Of a stretch of DNA of 64,000 bases, positions 50,128 to 61,680 are shown one piece after another. The stretch is from Pseudaminobacter soli (ex Li et al. 2025). GTDB lineage: Bacteria > Pseudomonadota > Alphaproteobacteria > Rhizobiales > Rhizobiaceae. Every line of letters begins with the position of its first letter. Position 1 is the first letter of the stretch. The stretch spans positions 310,001 to 374,000 of the forward strand of contig NZ_JARXVF010000005.1 of the NCBI RefSeq assembly GCF_029892515.1, given 5' to 3'. Made by a program: the position numbers and the translations under genes. The notes under the pieces were generated by a model. The model was not told the DNA's origin and did not search any database. It saw only the letters and a program-made list of their open reading frames with translations.

Positions 50128-50874
50128 GTGCAGCAAAAACCCGCCTCAACCAACCCTTTCGACGCCCAGTCCGACCAGCCTGTGATGATCTCGCGCCGCG
50201 CCGCCCTGATCGGCCTCGGCTCGGCCCTTCTCGGCACCGCCGGCTGCTCGCCCTCGATGGACCTCGCCTCCGTCCAGGTGGACGACTTCACCACGGGCTC
50301 CATCCGGCCGCGCATCAGCGTCGACAAGCAGGTGACCAGCCCGGACCTGATGTATGCATCCTTCACCGACAGCGGCTTCAAGCTGCCGGAGGTGCCCTTC
50401 GCCAAGGTCGATCCGAAATTCCGCCGCCAGATCGTGGTCGACCCGACCGGCGAGCGGCCGGGCACCATCGTCGTGCACCTGCAGGAGCGGTTCCTTTACC
50501 TGGTGCAGCCCGGCGGTGACGCGATCCGCTATGGCGTAGGCATCGGCAAGGAAGGCTTCGTCTGGTCCGGCCGCGCCAACATCCAGTACAAGAAGGAATG
50601 GCCGACCTGGACGCCGCCGTCCGAAATGATCGGCCGCAAGCCCGAGCTGGAAAAATACCGCGGCGGCCAGCCCGGCGGCCTCACCAATCCGCTCGGCGCC
50701 CGCGCGCTCTACATCTTCAAGGACGGTCACGACACGCTGTTCCGCGTGCATGGCTCTCCCGAATGGTGGTCGATCGGCACGGCCGTCTCGTCCGGCTGCG
50801 TGCGCATGATCAATCAGGACGTGATCGATCTCTACAGCCGCGTGCTGCCCGGCACGCCCATCGTCGTGGTGTAG
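50128..50874 (+). CDS. L,D-transpeptidase (ErfK/YbiS/YcfS family)
   Basis: A protein of about 248 residues that cross-links peptidoglycan through diaminopimelate or attaches proteins to it. Residues about 20-42 contain a Tat-like or lipoprotein signal (SRRAALIGLGSALLGTAGC). The YkuD domain holds RFLYLVQPGGDAIRYGVGIG and the catalytic HGSPEWWSIGTAVSSGCVRM (His and Cys). I choose a GTG with GGAAG upstream; an ATG at 50185 just before the signal is an alternative. It should act at the periplasmic wall face. Confidence 0.88.
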   Translation: MQQKPASTNPFDAQSDQPVMISRRAALIGLGSALLGTAGCSPSMDLASVQVDDFTTGSIRPRISVDKQVTSPDLMYASFTDSGFKLPEVPFAKVDPKFRRQIVVDPTGERPGTIVVHLQERFLYLVQPGGDAIRYGVGIGKEGFVWSGRANIQYKKEWPTWTPPSEMIGRKPELEKYRGGQPGGLTNPLGARALYIFKDGHDTLFRVHGSPEWWSIGTAVSSGCVRMINQDVIDLYSRVLPGTPIVVV

Positions 50875-50915
50875 ACCGGCGCCCGCTGCCCAGCTTCCAG
50901 ATCCGCAAATGAAAA

Positions 50916-50946
50916 GCGCCCGGTCGAAACTCGACCGGGCGCCTTT
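50916..50946. terminator. Bidirectional terminator between L,D-transpeptidase and gabT
   Basis: Perfect 12-bp stem GCGCCCGGTCGA / TCGACCGGGCGC with an AAC loop, preceded by AAAA and followed by CTTTG. It lies between converging genes and can serve both. Confidence 0.85.
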
Positions 50947-50968
50947 GCTTTCACGCTAAGCTTAGCTG

Positions 50969-52255
50969 TTAGCGGTTGGCGGCGACCAGCGCGCGCTCCA
51001 GCTTGGCCATGCCTTCGTCCAGCAGCGCGTCCGAGATCGTCAGCGGCATCAGAAGGCGGATGGTGTTGGCATGCACGCCGCAGGAGAGCAGCACCAGGCC
51101 CTCGGCAAGAGCGGCCTGCGTGACGCGCTTGGTGGCGTCCGCATCCGGCTCCTGGCTGACGCGATCCTTGACGATGTCGAAGGCGATCATGGCGCCCGGA
51201 CCGCGGATGGCGGCCATCGGCACGATATCGTTGCGCTGAGCGAAGCGGGTCAGCTCGCCCTTCATGCGATCACCGAGCGCGTTGGCGCGGTCGATCAGCT
51301 TCTCTTCCTTGATCACGTCGAGCACGGCGAGTGCTGCGGCGCAGGCCAGCGGGCTGCCGGCATAGGTGCCGCCCAGGCCACCCGGCTCCGGCGCGTCCAT
51401 GATCTCGGCGCGGCCGACGACTCCCGACAGCGGGAAGCCGCCAGCGAGCGACTTGGCGATCGTGATCAGGTCCGGCTCGACGCCGCTGTTCTCGATGCCG
51501 AACATCTTGCCGGTACGGGCAAAGCCGGTCTGCACTTCGTCGGCGATCAGCAGGATGCCGTGCTGGTCGCAGATCTTGCGCAGCGCTTCGAGCAGATCGG
51601 TCGGGGCCGGATGGAAGCCGCCCTCGCCCTGCACAGGCTCGATGATGATGGCGGCGACGTTCGCCGGGTCGACGTCGGCGCGGAACAGATATTCGAGCGC
51701 CTTGAGCGAGTCGGCCACGGTCACGTCGTGCTGCGCCACCGGGAACGGGATGTGCCAGACGCCGGCCGGCATCGGGCCGAACTTCTTCTTGTAGGGTGCA
51801 ACCTTGCCGGTCAGCGCGCTGGTCATCAGCGTGCGGCCGTGGAAGGCGCCGGTGAAGGCGATCACATTGGTGCGGCCGGTGTGGGCGCGCGCGATCTTGA
51901 CGGCGTTCTCGACCGCCTCGGCACCCGTCGAGAACAGGATCGACTTGGCAGGGCCCTTGAAGGGCGCGATTTCGTTCAGACGCTCGCAAAGCTCGATGTA
52001 GGGCTCGTAGGGCACGATCTGGAAGGCGGTGTGGGTATAGGCGTCGAGCTGGTCACGCACGGCGGCGATCACCTTCGGATGGCGATGGCCGGTGTTGAGC
52101 ACGGCAATGCCGCCACCGAAGTCGATGTAGCGGTTGCCCTCGGCATCCCACAGCTCGGACCCTTCCGCACGCTTGGCGAAAACGGCATTGGCGGTGGCGA
52201 CGCCGCGGGGAACAGCCGCTACGCGGCGTGCCTGAAGGGAAGCATTGGTCGTCAT
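50969..52255 (-). CDS. gabT: 4-Aminobutyrate-2-oxoglutarate transaminase
   Basis: A 428-residue class III aminotransferase that moves the amino group of GABA to 2-oxoglutarate. GTGHRHP-like LNTGHRHPKV, FSTGAEAVENAVKIARAHTG, FHGRTLM, LLIADEVQTGFARTG and the PLP lysine in TIAKSLAGGFPLSG agree with GabT. Length and N-terminus (MTTNASLQARR) fit the family. GAGGATA precedes the ATG. It is monocistronic, divergent from the phosphofructokinase gene. Confidence 0.93.
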   Translation of the reverse strand: MTTNASLQARRVAAVPRGVATANAVFAKRAEGSELWDAEGNRYIDFGGGIAVLNTGHRHPKVIAAVRDQLDAYTHTAFQIVPYEPYIELCERLNEIAPFKGPAKSILFSTGAEAVENAVKIARAHTGRTNVIAFTGAFHGRTLMTSALTGKVAPYKKKFGPMPAGVWHIPFPVAQHDVTVADSLKALEYLFRADVDPANVAAIIIEPVQGEGGFHPAPTDLLEALRKICDQHGILLIADEVQTGFARTGKMFGIENSGVEPDLITIAKSLAGGFPLSGVVGRAEIMDAPEPGGLGGTYAGSPLACAAALAVLDVIKEEKLIDRANALGDRMKGELTRFAQRNDIVPMAAIRGPGAMIAFDIVKDRVSQEPDADATKRVTQAALAEGLVLLSCGVHANTIRLLMPLTISDALLDEGMAKLERALVAANR

Positions 52256-52456
52256 GTCTATCCTCATTCGAGAAATCGTGATGCAGTCATCTACCCGACA
52301 AAGCCCCATCACGGCAACGTTGGGCCACATGGCCAGAGCGAAAGATCGACTGGCTCAGCGCAATTGGCACAGCGGCCGAGATTTGACGGCGGATCGTATT
52401 GCACGTGACCCACAGGCGGGTGAAAATGCCAGGAACATGAGGCGAGGAGTTCTTGT

Positions 52457-53623
52457 ATGGCTACGACATTCGTGATTGCCCAGGGTGGCGGCCCGACCGC
52501 AGTGATCAACCAGACCATGGTAGGCGCGGCCCTCGAAGCCCGCAAGCGCCATCCCGGCGCGCGCGTGCTGGGTGCGCGCCACGGCGTGCGCGGCATCCGC
52601 GACGGCGACTATGTCGATCTTTCCGCCATCCCGGAGGAGCGGCTGCTGCGCGTTGCGGCAACGCCGAGCGCAGCACTTGGCAGCACGCGCGACAAGCCCG
52701 ATGCGGCCTATTGCGATCTGGTGCTGGCGGGGCTGAAGAAGGAGGGCGCCGACGCCTTCATCTATATCGGCGGCAACGACACGGCCGGCACGCAGGAAAT
52801 CCTGGCAGAGGCCGCTGGCGGTTCCATGGCCTTCGTCCATGCGCCCAAGACGATCGACAACGACCTGGTCGAGAACGACCACACGCCGGGCTTCATCTCG
52901 GCGGCCGAATTCGTGGCCGGCGCCTTCCTCAGCGTCGACCTCGACTTCCGGGCGCTCCCCGGCATCTATGTCGGCATCGTCATGGGCCGCAACGCCGGCT
53001 TCCTGACGGCGGCGTCGGCGGCCTGGCGCTTCGACGACAACAGCGGACCGCACCACATCTATGTGCCGGAGCGCGCCTTCTCGGTTCCGCGCTTCATCGA
53101 CGATGTCCGCGCCACGCTCGACAAGCACAAGCGTTGCATCGTCGCCGTCTCCGAAGGCGTGACCACCGAGGACGGACGGTCGCTGGTGGAAAGCCTGGTG
53201 CCGCCGGACCGGCTGGAGCGCGACGCGCATGGCAATCTGAAGCTTTCCGGCGGCGATCTCGGCCTTGCCTTCGAGCAGGCGCTGCGCGACGGCCTGCCGG
53301 GCAAGCGCGCCCGCGTCGATACTCTCGGCTACATGCCGCGCGGCAATATCGCGACCATCAGCCCGGTGGACGCTGCCGAAGCCTTTGAGGCCGGTGTCTT
53401 TGCGGTGGAGCTTGCCGGCAAGGGCGGCGGCTCGGTGGCGCTGCAGTTCGACGGCAAAAAGACGGTCACGCGGGGCGTGCCGCTGGCCAATGTAGCGGGC
53501 AAGACCCGCCACATGCCCGACGATTTCCTGCTGCCGGACGCTAACAACCTCTCCGACGCCGGCATGGCCTATCTGAAGCGGCTGGCGCCGATGAAATACG
53601 AGGTCGGCAAGCCCTTCGTCTGA
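52457..53623 (+). CDS. pfp: Pyrophosphate-type 6-phosphofructokinase
   Basis: A 388-residue phosphofructokinase. GGNDTAGT replaces the GGDGS of ATP enzymes, and PKTIDNDL has Lys where ATP enzymes have Gly; both point to pyrophosphate as phosphoryl donor. MGRNAGFLTAAS and the C-terminal LGYMPRGNIA are further family marks. The reaction is reversible between fructose 6-phosphate and fructose 1,6-bisphosphate. GAGGAG lies upstream. Confidence 0.88.
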   Translation: MATTFVIAQGGGPTAVINQTMVGAALEARKRHPGARVLGARHGVRGIRDGDYVDLSAIPEERLLRVAATPSAALGSTRDKPDAAYCDLVLAGLKKEGADAFIYIGGNDTAGTQEILAEAAGGSMAFVHAPKTIDNDLVENDHTPGFISAAEFVAGAFLSVDLDFRALPGIYVGIVMGRNAGFLTAASAAWRFDDNSGPHHIYVPERAFSVPRFIDDVRATLDKHKRCIVAVSEGVTTEDGRSLVESLVPPDRLERDAHGNLKLSGGDLGLAFEQALRDGLPGKRARVDTLGYMPRGNIATISPVDAAEAFEAGVFAVELAGKGGGSVALQFDGKKTVTRGVPLANVAGKTRHMPDDFLLPDANNLSDAGMAYLKRLAPMKYEVGKPFV

Positions 53624-53635
53624 GCGAGGGCGCTA

Positions 53636-53665
53636 GCGCGAGCGGCGGACTGACGCCGCTCGCGC
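53636..53665. terminator. Hairpin between phosphofructokinase and copM genes
   Basis: Perfect 12-bp stem GCGCGAGCGGCG / CGCCGCTCGCGC with a six-base loop between convergent genes. There is no long T-run on either side, so termination efficiency is uncertain. Confidence 0.6.
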
Positions 53666-53676
53666 GAGTGCAAAAA

Positions 53677-54072
53677 CTACTTGGCCTTGTGAGCGGCGAG
53701 CCAGTCCTGAAGCTGCTTGATCTCGCCTTCCTGCGCCTTGATGATATCCTCCGACAGTTTGCGGATCTCGGGGTCCTTGCCAAATTCGAGCTGGGCCTTG
53801 GCCATGTCGATCGCGGCTTGATGGTGCGGGATCATGCCGAGCGCGAAATCGACATCGGCGTCACCCGTATATTCGATCTTGCCCATGGCCTCGTGCATCT
53901 TGTCCATCGCTTCCGTGTAGCCCTTGGCGGCCGGCGAGGAGGCGCCCGCGGACATGTTCATGCCGCTCATGTCGTGCCCGCTGTGGCTCTCCTCCGCCAG
54001 GGCGGCGCCGGAAGACCCGATCCCGAGGAACAGGGCAGCGGCGATCGCGGGAAGCTTGCGTTGGATGGTCAT
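53677..54072 (-). CDS. DUF305/CopM-like periplasmic copper protein
   Basis: A 131-residue secreted protein. The signal peptide (KLPAIAAALFLGIGSSGAALA) is followed by a Met/His-rich stretch (SHSGHDMSGMNMSAG) suited to bind Cu(I). The DUF305 core shows DFALGMIPHHQAAIDMAKAQL. CopM-like proteins bind copper outside the cytosol. It starts 13 bases after cueR, so it is the last gene of copA-cueR-copM. Confidence 0.88.
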   Translation of the reverse strand: MTIQRKLPAIAAALFLGIGSSGAALAEESHSGHDMSGMNMSAGASSPAAKGYTEAMDKMHEAMGKIEYTGDADVDFALGMIPHHQAAIDMAKAQLEFGKDPEIRKLSEDIIKAQEGEIKQLQDWLAAHKAK

Positions 54073-54085
54073 GGTCGTTCCTTCT

Positions 54086-54529
54086 TTAGTGTTTGGGAGA
54101 AAGTTCTTTTTCGATATCGGTGGAACTGCCGCGGCTTGCGGCGGGCTTGCCGGCAAGCCCGTCGAGGATCGGGCATTCGGGCCGCGCATCGCCGTGGCAA
54201 TTGCGCACGAGATGGCTCAGCGTGTCGCGCAGGCTCTGTAGCTCCTCGATCTTGCGGTCGATTTCGCCGAGCTTGATTTCGGCCAGCGCCTTCACATCGG
54301 CGCTTTCGCGTTGCGTGTCGCCGTAGAGCGACAGCAGCTGGCGGCATTCCTCGACCGAGAACCCCAGGCTGCGCGAGCGCTGGAGAAATTTCAGCCGGTG
54401 GACGTCGTTCATCGAATAGTCGCGATAGCCGTTCTCCGAGCGTCCGGGCTTCAGGAGGCCGATATCCTCATAGTAGCGGATCGTCTTGGCCGGCAGGCCG
54501 GAACGCTCCGATGCGTCACCGATATTCAT
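54086..54529 (-). CDS. cueR: Copper-responsive MerR-family regulator
   Basis: A 147-residue MerR protein. Residues 1-70 form the winged helix (MNIGDASERSGLPAKTIRYY then GYRDYSMNDVHRLKFLQRSR). A dimerisation helix follows. The metal loop has Cys111 and Cys119 in CHGDARPECPI, spaced as in E. coli CueR. Ser76 marks response to a monovalent ion. It is encoded just after copA and should act at the 57080-57110 promoter. Confidence 0.93.
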   Translation of the reverse strand: MNIGDASERSGLPAKTIRYYEDIGLLKPGRSENGYRDYSMNDVHRLKFLQRSRSLGFSVEECRQLLSLYGDTQRESADVKALAEIKLGEIDRKIEELQSLRDTLSHLVRNCHGDARPECPILDGLAGKPAASRGSSTDIEKELSPKH

Positions 54530-54540
54530 CTTTCGATCTC

Positions 54541-57045
<2,505 letters not shown>

Positions 57046-57079
57046 AGCCCTACCCACTTCCGCTTGAATGTAGGTACGG

Positions 57080-57110
57080 AAGCTAGGGCTTCCAGTAACT
57101 GGAAGGTCAA
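57080..57110 (-). promoter_or_regulatory. CueR-type promoter of copA with 19-bp spacer
   Basis: On the minus strand -35 TTGACC (57110-57105) and -10 TAGCTT (57085-57080) are separated by 19 bases that contain the perfect dyad CTTCCAGTTACTGGAAG (57105-57089). Over-long spacers with a dyad of this type are the hallmark of MerR-family activation; the CCTTCCAG...CTGGAAG arms match known CueR operators. Confidence 0.9.
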
Positions 57111-57298
57111 GGGCAGTGAACGAAAATTCCTGGGAGGTTGACAAAGCTGGCAAGTTGCCTCTTCCAAGGGAAGAGGGTTGTCAAAAAAGCCCGCCAGCGC
57201 AATCAGCCGTGGCGAAGTCCGGTTTCGTGCTCGATCGCGCTCGGAATGTTCAATCAGCGCATGGGGCTCGTGATCGGTGCGCTGGGAAGGGAGTGCCG

Positions 57299-57502
57299 AT
57301 GAAACGCGTCAAGCTGCATGCTCGCCTGAAGGCCGCGCAACAGCACGAGCTGGTCAGGGGCAAGGATATAACCACCTTGACGGCTTATATGGACAATGAG
57401 GCACTCGAGCAGCACATAGAGCGCTACGAGCGGATCATCGAAGATCACGGAAAGAAAGACGGGAAGGAAGCTGGCTCCCTTCCCGCAGATCCGAAAATCT
57501 AA
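57299..57502 (+). CDS. Small hypothetical protein (67 residues)
   Basis: A short gene I do not recognise. The ATG at 57299 has GGGAG upstream. The product is highly charged and helical (KRVKLHARLKAAQQHELVRG, then EALEQHIERYERIIEDHGKK), with no membrane segment. Divergent from copA by about 250 bases and convergent with kynU. It may be a small DNA- or protein-binding factor; no family link is visible. Confidence 0.55.
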   Translation: MKRVKLHARLKAAQQHELVRGKDITTLTAYMDNEALEQHIERYERIIEDHGKKDGKEAGSLPADPKI

Positions 57503-57558
57503 GGCCGGGAACCGATCCCAGCCTCAAACGGCAGAGCCGATGCCCTGCCGCAAGGCCG

Positions 57559-58806
57559 TCAAGTGACGGCGGAGCGAACCGCGAAGCGCTTGTCCTGCCA
57601 GGCGCCGGTCGCGAGGATGTCGCGCAGCACTACCACTGCATCCCACACATCGCGATAGCCGACATAGAGCGGCGTGAAGCCGAAGCGGATGACGTTCGGC
57701 GCGCGGAAGTCGCCGATGACGCCCCGCTCGATCAGCGCCTGCATGATCTCATACGAATTCTCATGCGAGAACGAGACCTGGCTGCCGCGCCGCGCGGCCT
57801 CGCGCGGTCCCTCGAGCTTGACGCCGAATTCGCCGCACTGGGCCTCGACCAGCTCGATGAAGAGGTCGGTCAGCTCGATGCTCTTCTTGCGCAAGAGGTC
57901 GAGATCGACATCGTCCCACACGTCGAGCGCGCCCTTCAGCGCCCTCAGCGACAGGATCGGCTGCGTGCCGCACAGGAAGCGGCGGATGCCCGGGCTTGCC
58001 TCATAGCCCTGCGTGAAGGCAAACGGCCTGGCATGGCCCCACCAGCCCGACAGCGGCTGCTGGATCTGGTCATGATGGCGCTTGGCCGCATAGATGAAGG
58101 CCGGTGCGCCGGGGCCGCCATTGAGATATTTGTAGGTGCAGCCGACGGCCAGATCGGCATTGGCGCCGTTGAGGTCGACCGGCATGGCGCCCGCCGTATG
58201 GCAGAGGTCCCACACCACCAGCGCGCCGACGGCATGTGCCTTGGCGGTCAGTGCGGCCATGTCGCGCAGCTCGCCCGACTTGTAGTTGACGTGGTTGACC
58301 AGAACCACCGCTACGCTGTCGTCGATCAGGTCCTCGATGTTCTCGGCATCAACGCCTTCGAGACGGATGGTCACGCCCGGACGCGTCGCAGCGACACCCT
58401 CGGCCATGTAGAGGTCGGTCGGGAAGCTCGAGCCCTCGGCGACGATCACCGAACGGTCCGGCCGCATCGAAAGCGCCGCATGCAGCGCCTTGTAGATATT
58501 GGTCGAGGTGGTGTCGCAGACGACCGTCTCGCCGGGCTCTGCGCCGATCAGCCGGCCGATCTTGTCGCCCAGATCGGTGGCAAGGTCGAACCAGCCGGCC
58601 TTGTTCCAGCTGCGGATCAGGCCCTCGGCCCACTCTTCCTTGGCCGCCTTGTCGAGCTCGATGAAAACGTCCTTCGAGGCCGCGCCAAGCGAGTTGCCGT
58701 CGAGATAGATCACGCCCTTGGGCAGCACGAAGCGGTCGCGCATATGGCGCAGCGGGTCGGCGGCGTCGCGTGCCTCGATCACCGCCAGGTCGGGAGTTGC
58801 AGTCAT
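57559..58806 (-). CDS. kynU: Kynureninase
   Basis: A 415-residue PLP enzyme that splits kynurenine into anthranilate and alanine. Landmarks are YLDGNSLGAASK, CDTTSTNIYKALHAAL, WDLCHTAGAMPVDLNG and the PLP lysine in GCTYKYLNGGPGAPAF; SGWWGHARPFAF is characteristic. The ATG at 58806 sits 14 bases after the permease stop, so the gene is co-transcribed with the transporter. Confidence 0.94.
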   Translation of the reverse strand: MTATPDLAVIEARDAADPLRHMRDRFVLPKGVIYLDGNSLGAASKDVFIELDKAAKEEWAEGLIRSWNKAGWFDLATDLGDKIGRLIGAEPGETVVCDTTSTNIYKALHAALSMRPDRSVIVAEGSSFPTDLYMAEGVAATRPGVTIRLEGVDAENIEDLIDDSVAVVLVNHVNYKSGELRDMAALTAKAHAVGALVVWDLCHTAGAMPVDLNGANADLAVGCTYKYLNGGPGAPAFIYAAKRHHDQIQQPLSGWWGHARPFAFTQGYEASPGIRRFLCGTQPILSLRALKGALDVWDDVDLDLLRKKSIELTDLFIELVEAQCGEFGVKLEGPREAARRGSQVSFSHENSYEIMQALIERGVIGDFRAPNVIRFGFTPLYVGYRDVWDAVVVLRDILATGAWQDKRFAVRSAVT

Positions 58807-58820
58807 GATATTCGCTGTCC

Positions 58821-59750
58821 TTATTCGCGGATGGTTTCGCGGGCGGGGGCTGCTGCGCCGCGGCTGCGGCGCAGGCTCGGCAACGCCAGCATGGCGAGCA
58901 CGAACAGACCCGTGGCAAGCTTGAGATCGGGGGGCGGCATGCCCGCGGCAAGGCAGAGCGACACCAGCTGGTAGTAGACGATGGCGCCGACGAAAGGCGC
59001 CGTCAGCTGGCGCCATACGGTCTGCTTGCCGACGATGGCCTCGCCGATCATCAGCGCGGCCAGGCCGTTGATGAGGATGCCGAGACCCATATTGACGTCG
59101 GCAAAGCCCTGCGACTGCACCATCACCGCGCCGCTGAGCGCAGAGAAGGCACCCGCCAGGCCGACGCCACCGATGGTGGCGGCCCAAACGTTGATGCCCT
59201 GGGCCTCGGCCATGTCGGGATTGGCGCCGACGGCGCGAACCGCCGTGCCCTGCTCGGTCTTGAAGAACATGTTGAGCAGGATGAGAACCGCCAGCGCGAT
59301 CAGGCCGGCAGCAATGATCTTGCTGACCGGGAAGCCCGGCTGCACGAAGGGCACCCAGTCGAACACGGTGGGCGAGCCGAACACCGACAGGTTGGACTTG
59401 CCCATGATGCGCAGATTGATGCTGTAGAGCATCGTCATCATGAGAATGCCGGCCAGCAGCGTGTGAATGCGGAAGCGCAGGTGGATGAAGGCCGTGCAGC
59501 AGCCGGCGATAAAGCCCGCAAGCAGTGCGCAGCTGATGGCCGTGACCGGCGAGGCGCCGGCTGCCAGCAGCACGCCGCACACGCAGCCGCCGAGCGGGAA
59601 CGCGCCTTCGCTGGTGAGGTCGGGGAAGCTCAGCATGCGGAACGGGATCATGATCCCGAGCACGACGAAGCTGAGGATCAGGCTCTGCGCGAGCGTGACG
59701 GGAATGAGCGAGATGAAGCTCGCAACGGTGGTTTGAATGAAATCCATCAT
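58821..59750 (-). CDS. ABC transporter permease, TrpY-like
   Basis: A 309-residue inner-membrane permease of the branched-chain/ribose-type fold, with eight or nine helices (LAQSLILSFVVLGIMIPFRML, IAAGLIALAVLILLNMFF, GGVGLAGAFSALSGAVMV). FPDLTSEGAFPLGG near residue 45 is typical of the TrpXYZ/PhnE2-like import systems. It starts three bases after the ATPase stop and is followed by kynU, which suggests tryptophan or kynurenine as solute. Confidence 0.87.
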   Translation of the reverse strand: MMDFIQTTVASFISLIPVTLAQSLILSFVVLGIMIPFRMLSFPDLTSEGAFPLGGCVCGVLLAAGASPVTAISCALLAGFIAGCCTAFIHLRFRIHTLLAGILMMTMLYSINLRIMGKSNLSVFGSPTVFDWVPFVQPGFPVSKIIAAGLIALAVLILLNMFFKTEQGTAVRAVGANPDMAEAQGINVWAATIGGVGLAGAFSALSGAVMVQSQGFADVNMGLGILINGLAALMIGEAIVGKQTVWRQLTAPFVGAIVYYQLVSLCLAAGMPPPDLKLATGLFVLAMLALPSLRRSRGAAAPARETIRE

Positions 59751-59753
59751 CGG

Positions 59754-60533
59754 TCAGCTCGCCAGCAACATGCGGTCGGTCTTCACGGAGAAGTGGCCGA
59801 TCAGGTCAGGAACGGTGATCTTGGCCTTTTCCTCGCCTGCGATCTCGAGGCGGACGCGGCCGGCATCTAGCATGACCACGCGATGGCCGAAATCGACCGC
59901 GTGCTGCATATTGTGCGTCACCATCAAAGTGGTGAGCTTCAGCGCATCCACGGCGCGCACCGTCGCATTCATGACGATGTCGGCCGTGCGCGGGTCGAGT
60001 GCGGCGGTGTGTTCGTCGAGCAGCAGCAGGTCGGGCGAGCCGCCAACTGCCATGATCAGCGACAGCGACTGGCGCTGGCCGCCCGAAAGCAGCTCCACGC
60101 GGGTGTCCATGCGGTTTTCCAGCCCGAGGCCGAGAATGGACAGGCGCTCGCGATATGTCGCAAGGCGCGCGGCAGTCAGGCCGCGGCGCAGCGTGCGCCT
60201 GGTGCTGCGCAGATCGGCAAGCAGCATGTTCTCGGCCACTGTCATCGAGGCGGCGGTGCCCTTCATCGGGTCCTGGAACACGCGCGCCAGCCGAACCGCG
60301 CGCTTGTGCACGGGCATGTTCGACACGTCGCCGCCATTGACCACGATCTGTCCGGAATCGAGGCTCAGAGAGCCGGAAATCGCATTGAGCATGCTGCTCT
60401 TGCCGGCACCGTTGGAGCCGATGACGACCCCGAATTCGCCGGTTGCGAGCGTGAGATTGAGCCCGTCGAGGGCAATCTTTTCGTCGGCCTGGCCGCGGTA
60501 GAATGTTTTTCGCGCAGAGCGGATTTCCAGCAC
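59754..60533 (-). CDS. ABC transporter ATP-binding protein, TrpZ-like
   Basis: A 259-residue ATPase with Walker A GSNGAGKSS, signature LSGGQRQSLS, Walker B LLLLDEHTAALD and H-loop VTHNMQHA. The His after DE of Walker B (DEHTAALD) is a feature of this transporter subfamily. It powers the adjacent permease. Confidence 0.92.
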   Translation of the reverse strand: MLEIRSARKTFYRGQADEKIALDGLNLTLATGEFGVVIGSNGAGKSSMLNAISGSLSLDSGQIVVNGGDVSNMPVHKRAVRLARVFQDPMKGTAASMTVAENMLLADLRSTRRTLRRGLTAARLATYRERLSILGLGLENRMDTRVELLSGGQRQSLSLIMAVGGSPDLLLLDEHTAALDPRTADIVMNATVRAVDALKLTTLMVTHNMQHAVDFGHRVVMLDAGRVRLEIAGEEKAKITVPDLIGHFSVKTDRMLLAS

Positions 60534-60553
60534 TGCTTCCTCCCTGGAATAGA

Positions 60554-60578
60554 ACGGCGGCGCGAAAAGCGCCGCCGT
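60554..60578 (-). other. Intercistronic hairpin between binding-protein and ATPase genes
   Basis: Perfect 10-bp stem ACGGCGGCGC / GCGCCGCCGT with a five-base loop, without T-run. Such structures after a binding-protein gene usually protect its mRNA so that more binding protein than ATPase is made. Confidence 0.65.
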
Positions 60579-60593
60579 ATCGCTATCGACGAC

Positions 60594-61580
60594 TTAGTCG
60601 ACGAAGCAGTTGCAGTTTTCCATGTCGGCCGGCAGCTCGGCGCCGAAGGCCTTCAGCGTGGCCTTGTTGATCAGCGGCGCATGGTCCTCGTAGGCCGGAC
60701 GGCTCGGCGCGATGGTCTTGGGGTCGGCGCCCTTCAGGATCTCGGCCGCGATCTTGCCGGCATTGATGCCGACCTGCGTGTAGTTGACCGAGAAGCTGGC
60801 CGGCACGATGCCCTTGCGCACCGCGTCGTCGTCGGAGTTGACGATCGGGATGCCGGCCTGGCGGGCGGCGGCGGCAACGGCGGGGATCGCCGGCTGCAGC
60901 AGGTTCGAGGAAGGCGTATAGATCACGTCGGCCTTGCCAGCGAGGGAAGCGATGCGCTGCTGGATGTCGTTGACGTTGTCGACGCCGACCGGGATGACCT
61001 CGAAACCGGCTGCCGGAGCGGCTTCCTTCACCTTGTCGAGCAGCGCCACGTCATTGGCTTCGCCCGGATTGTAGGGCTGGCCGAGGCGCTTGGCGTTCGG
61101 CAGCAGCTTGTGCGCGAAGGCCATGACCGCTGCGACGTCCTGCAGGTCGGTCGCGCCGGTGATGCCCTCATCGCCGGCTTCCCACGACGGGACCAGCTTG
61201 GCGGCGACCGGATCGGTCACGGCCGAGAAGACGATTGGAATGCTCGAGCCGGCCAGCGCCTTCTTGGCGATCTGCGAAACCGGCGTGGTGATGGTGTAGA
61301 TCAGCTTCGGGTTGTCCGCCTGAAGCTTGGCGATCATCTGCGGCACCAGCGAGGCGTCGAAATTGGTGTGGCTTTCCGTGTAGACGACGTCCTTGCCCTC
61401 GACATAGCCGGCGTCGGTCAGCGCCTTCTTGAAGCCCGCGATCGAGGCGTTGAGCTGCGGATGCTCGCCGAAATTGGCGATGCCGATCTTGATCGGATCA
61501 GCCAGCGCCGAGCCGATGCCCGCCACGAAAACGCCGGCGGCGACGATGCCGCGCAACCAGCCGGTCTTTGCCTTGTTCAT
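60594..61580 (-). CDS. ABC transporter substrate-binding protein, TrpX-like
   Basis: A 328-residue secreted solute receptor (ABC_sub_bind family). The signal peptide is LRGIVAAGVFVAGIGSALA; the mature part opens DPIKIGIANFGEHPQLN. The segments LIYTITTPVSQIAKKAL and IVFSAVTDPVAAKLV are typical. It is first in the operon binding protein-ATPase-permease-kynU. GGGGAGGA precedes the ATG at 61580. Confidence 0.92.
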   Translation of the reverse strand: MNKAKTGWLRGIVAAGVFVAGIGSALADPIKIGIANFGEHPQLNASIAGFKKALTDAGYVEGKDVVYTESHTNFDASLVPQMIAKLQADNPKLIYTITTPVSQIAKKALAGSSIPIVFSAVTDPVAAKLVPSWEAGDEGITGATDLQDVAAVMAFAHKLLPNAKRLGQPYNPGEANDVALLDKVKEAAPAAGFEVIPVGVDNVNDIQQRIASLAGKADVIYTPSSNLLQPAIPAVAAAARQAGIPIVNSDDDAVRKGIVPASFSVNYTQVGINAGKIAAEILKGADPKTIAPSRPAYEDHAPLINKATLKAFGAELPADMENCNCFVD

Positions 61581-61650
61581 GTCATTCCTCCCCATTCATA
61601 ATCAGCCGCGGAGGCCCGCGGGCTCGCAGCACCGGCTGCGATTGAGAGGG

Positions 61651-61678
61651 ATCATAACCGGAGCAAAACACCTGTCAA
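61651..61678 (-). promoter_or_regulatory. Sigma-70 promoter of the TrpX-like operon
   Basis: On the minus strand a consensus -35 TTGACA (61678-61673), a 16-base spacer and a -10 TATGAT (61656-61651). It lies about 70 bases upstream of the binding-protein start. Confidence 0.75.
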
Positions 61679-61680
61679 AC

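Noticed and set aside
49866-50468. Upstream extension of the small membrane protein frame
   Set aside because: It overlaps the L,D-transpeptidase gene on the opposite strand and adds no motif; only the last 41 codons have a start signal and a helix.
58807-59580. Upstream extension of the kynU reading frame
   Set aside because: It runs antiparallel in sense with the permease gene in another frame and lacks similarity; kynU starts at the ATG at 58806, consistent with family length.
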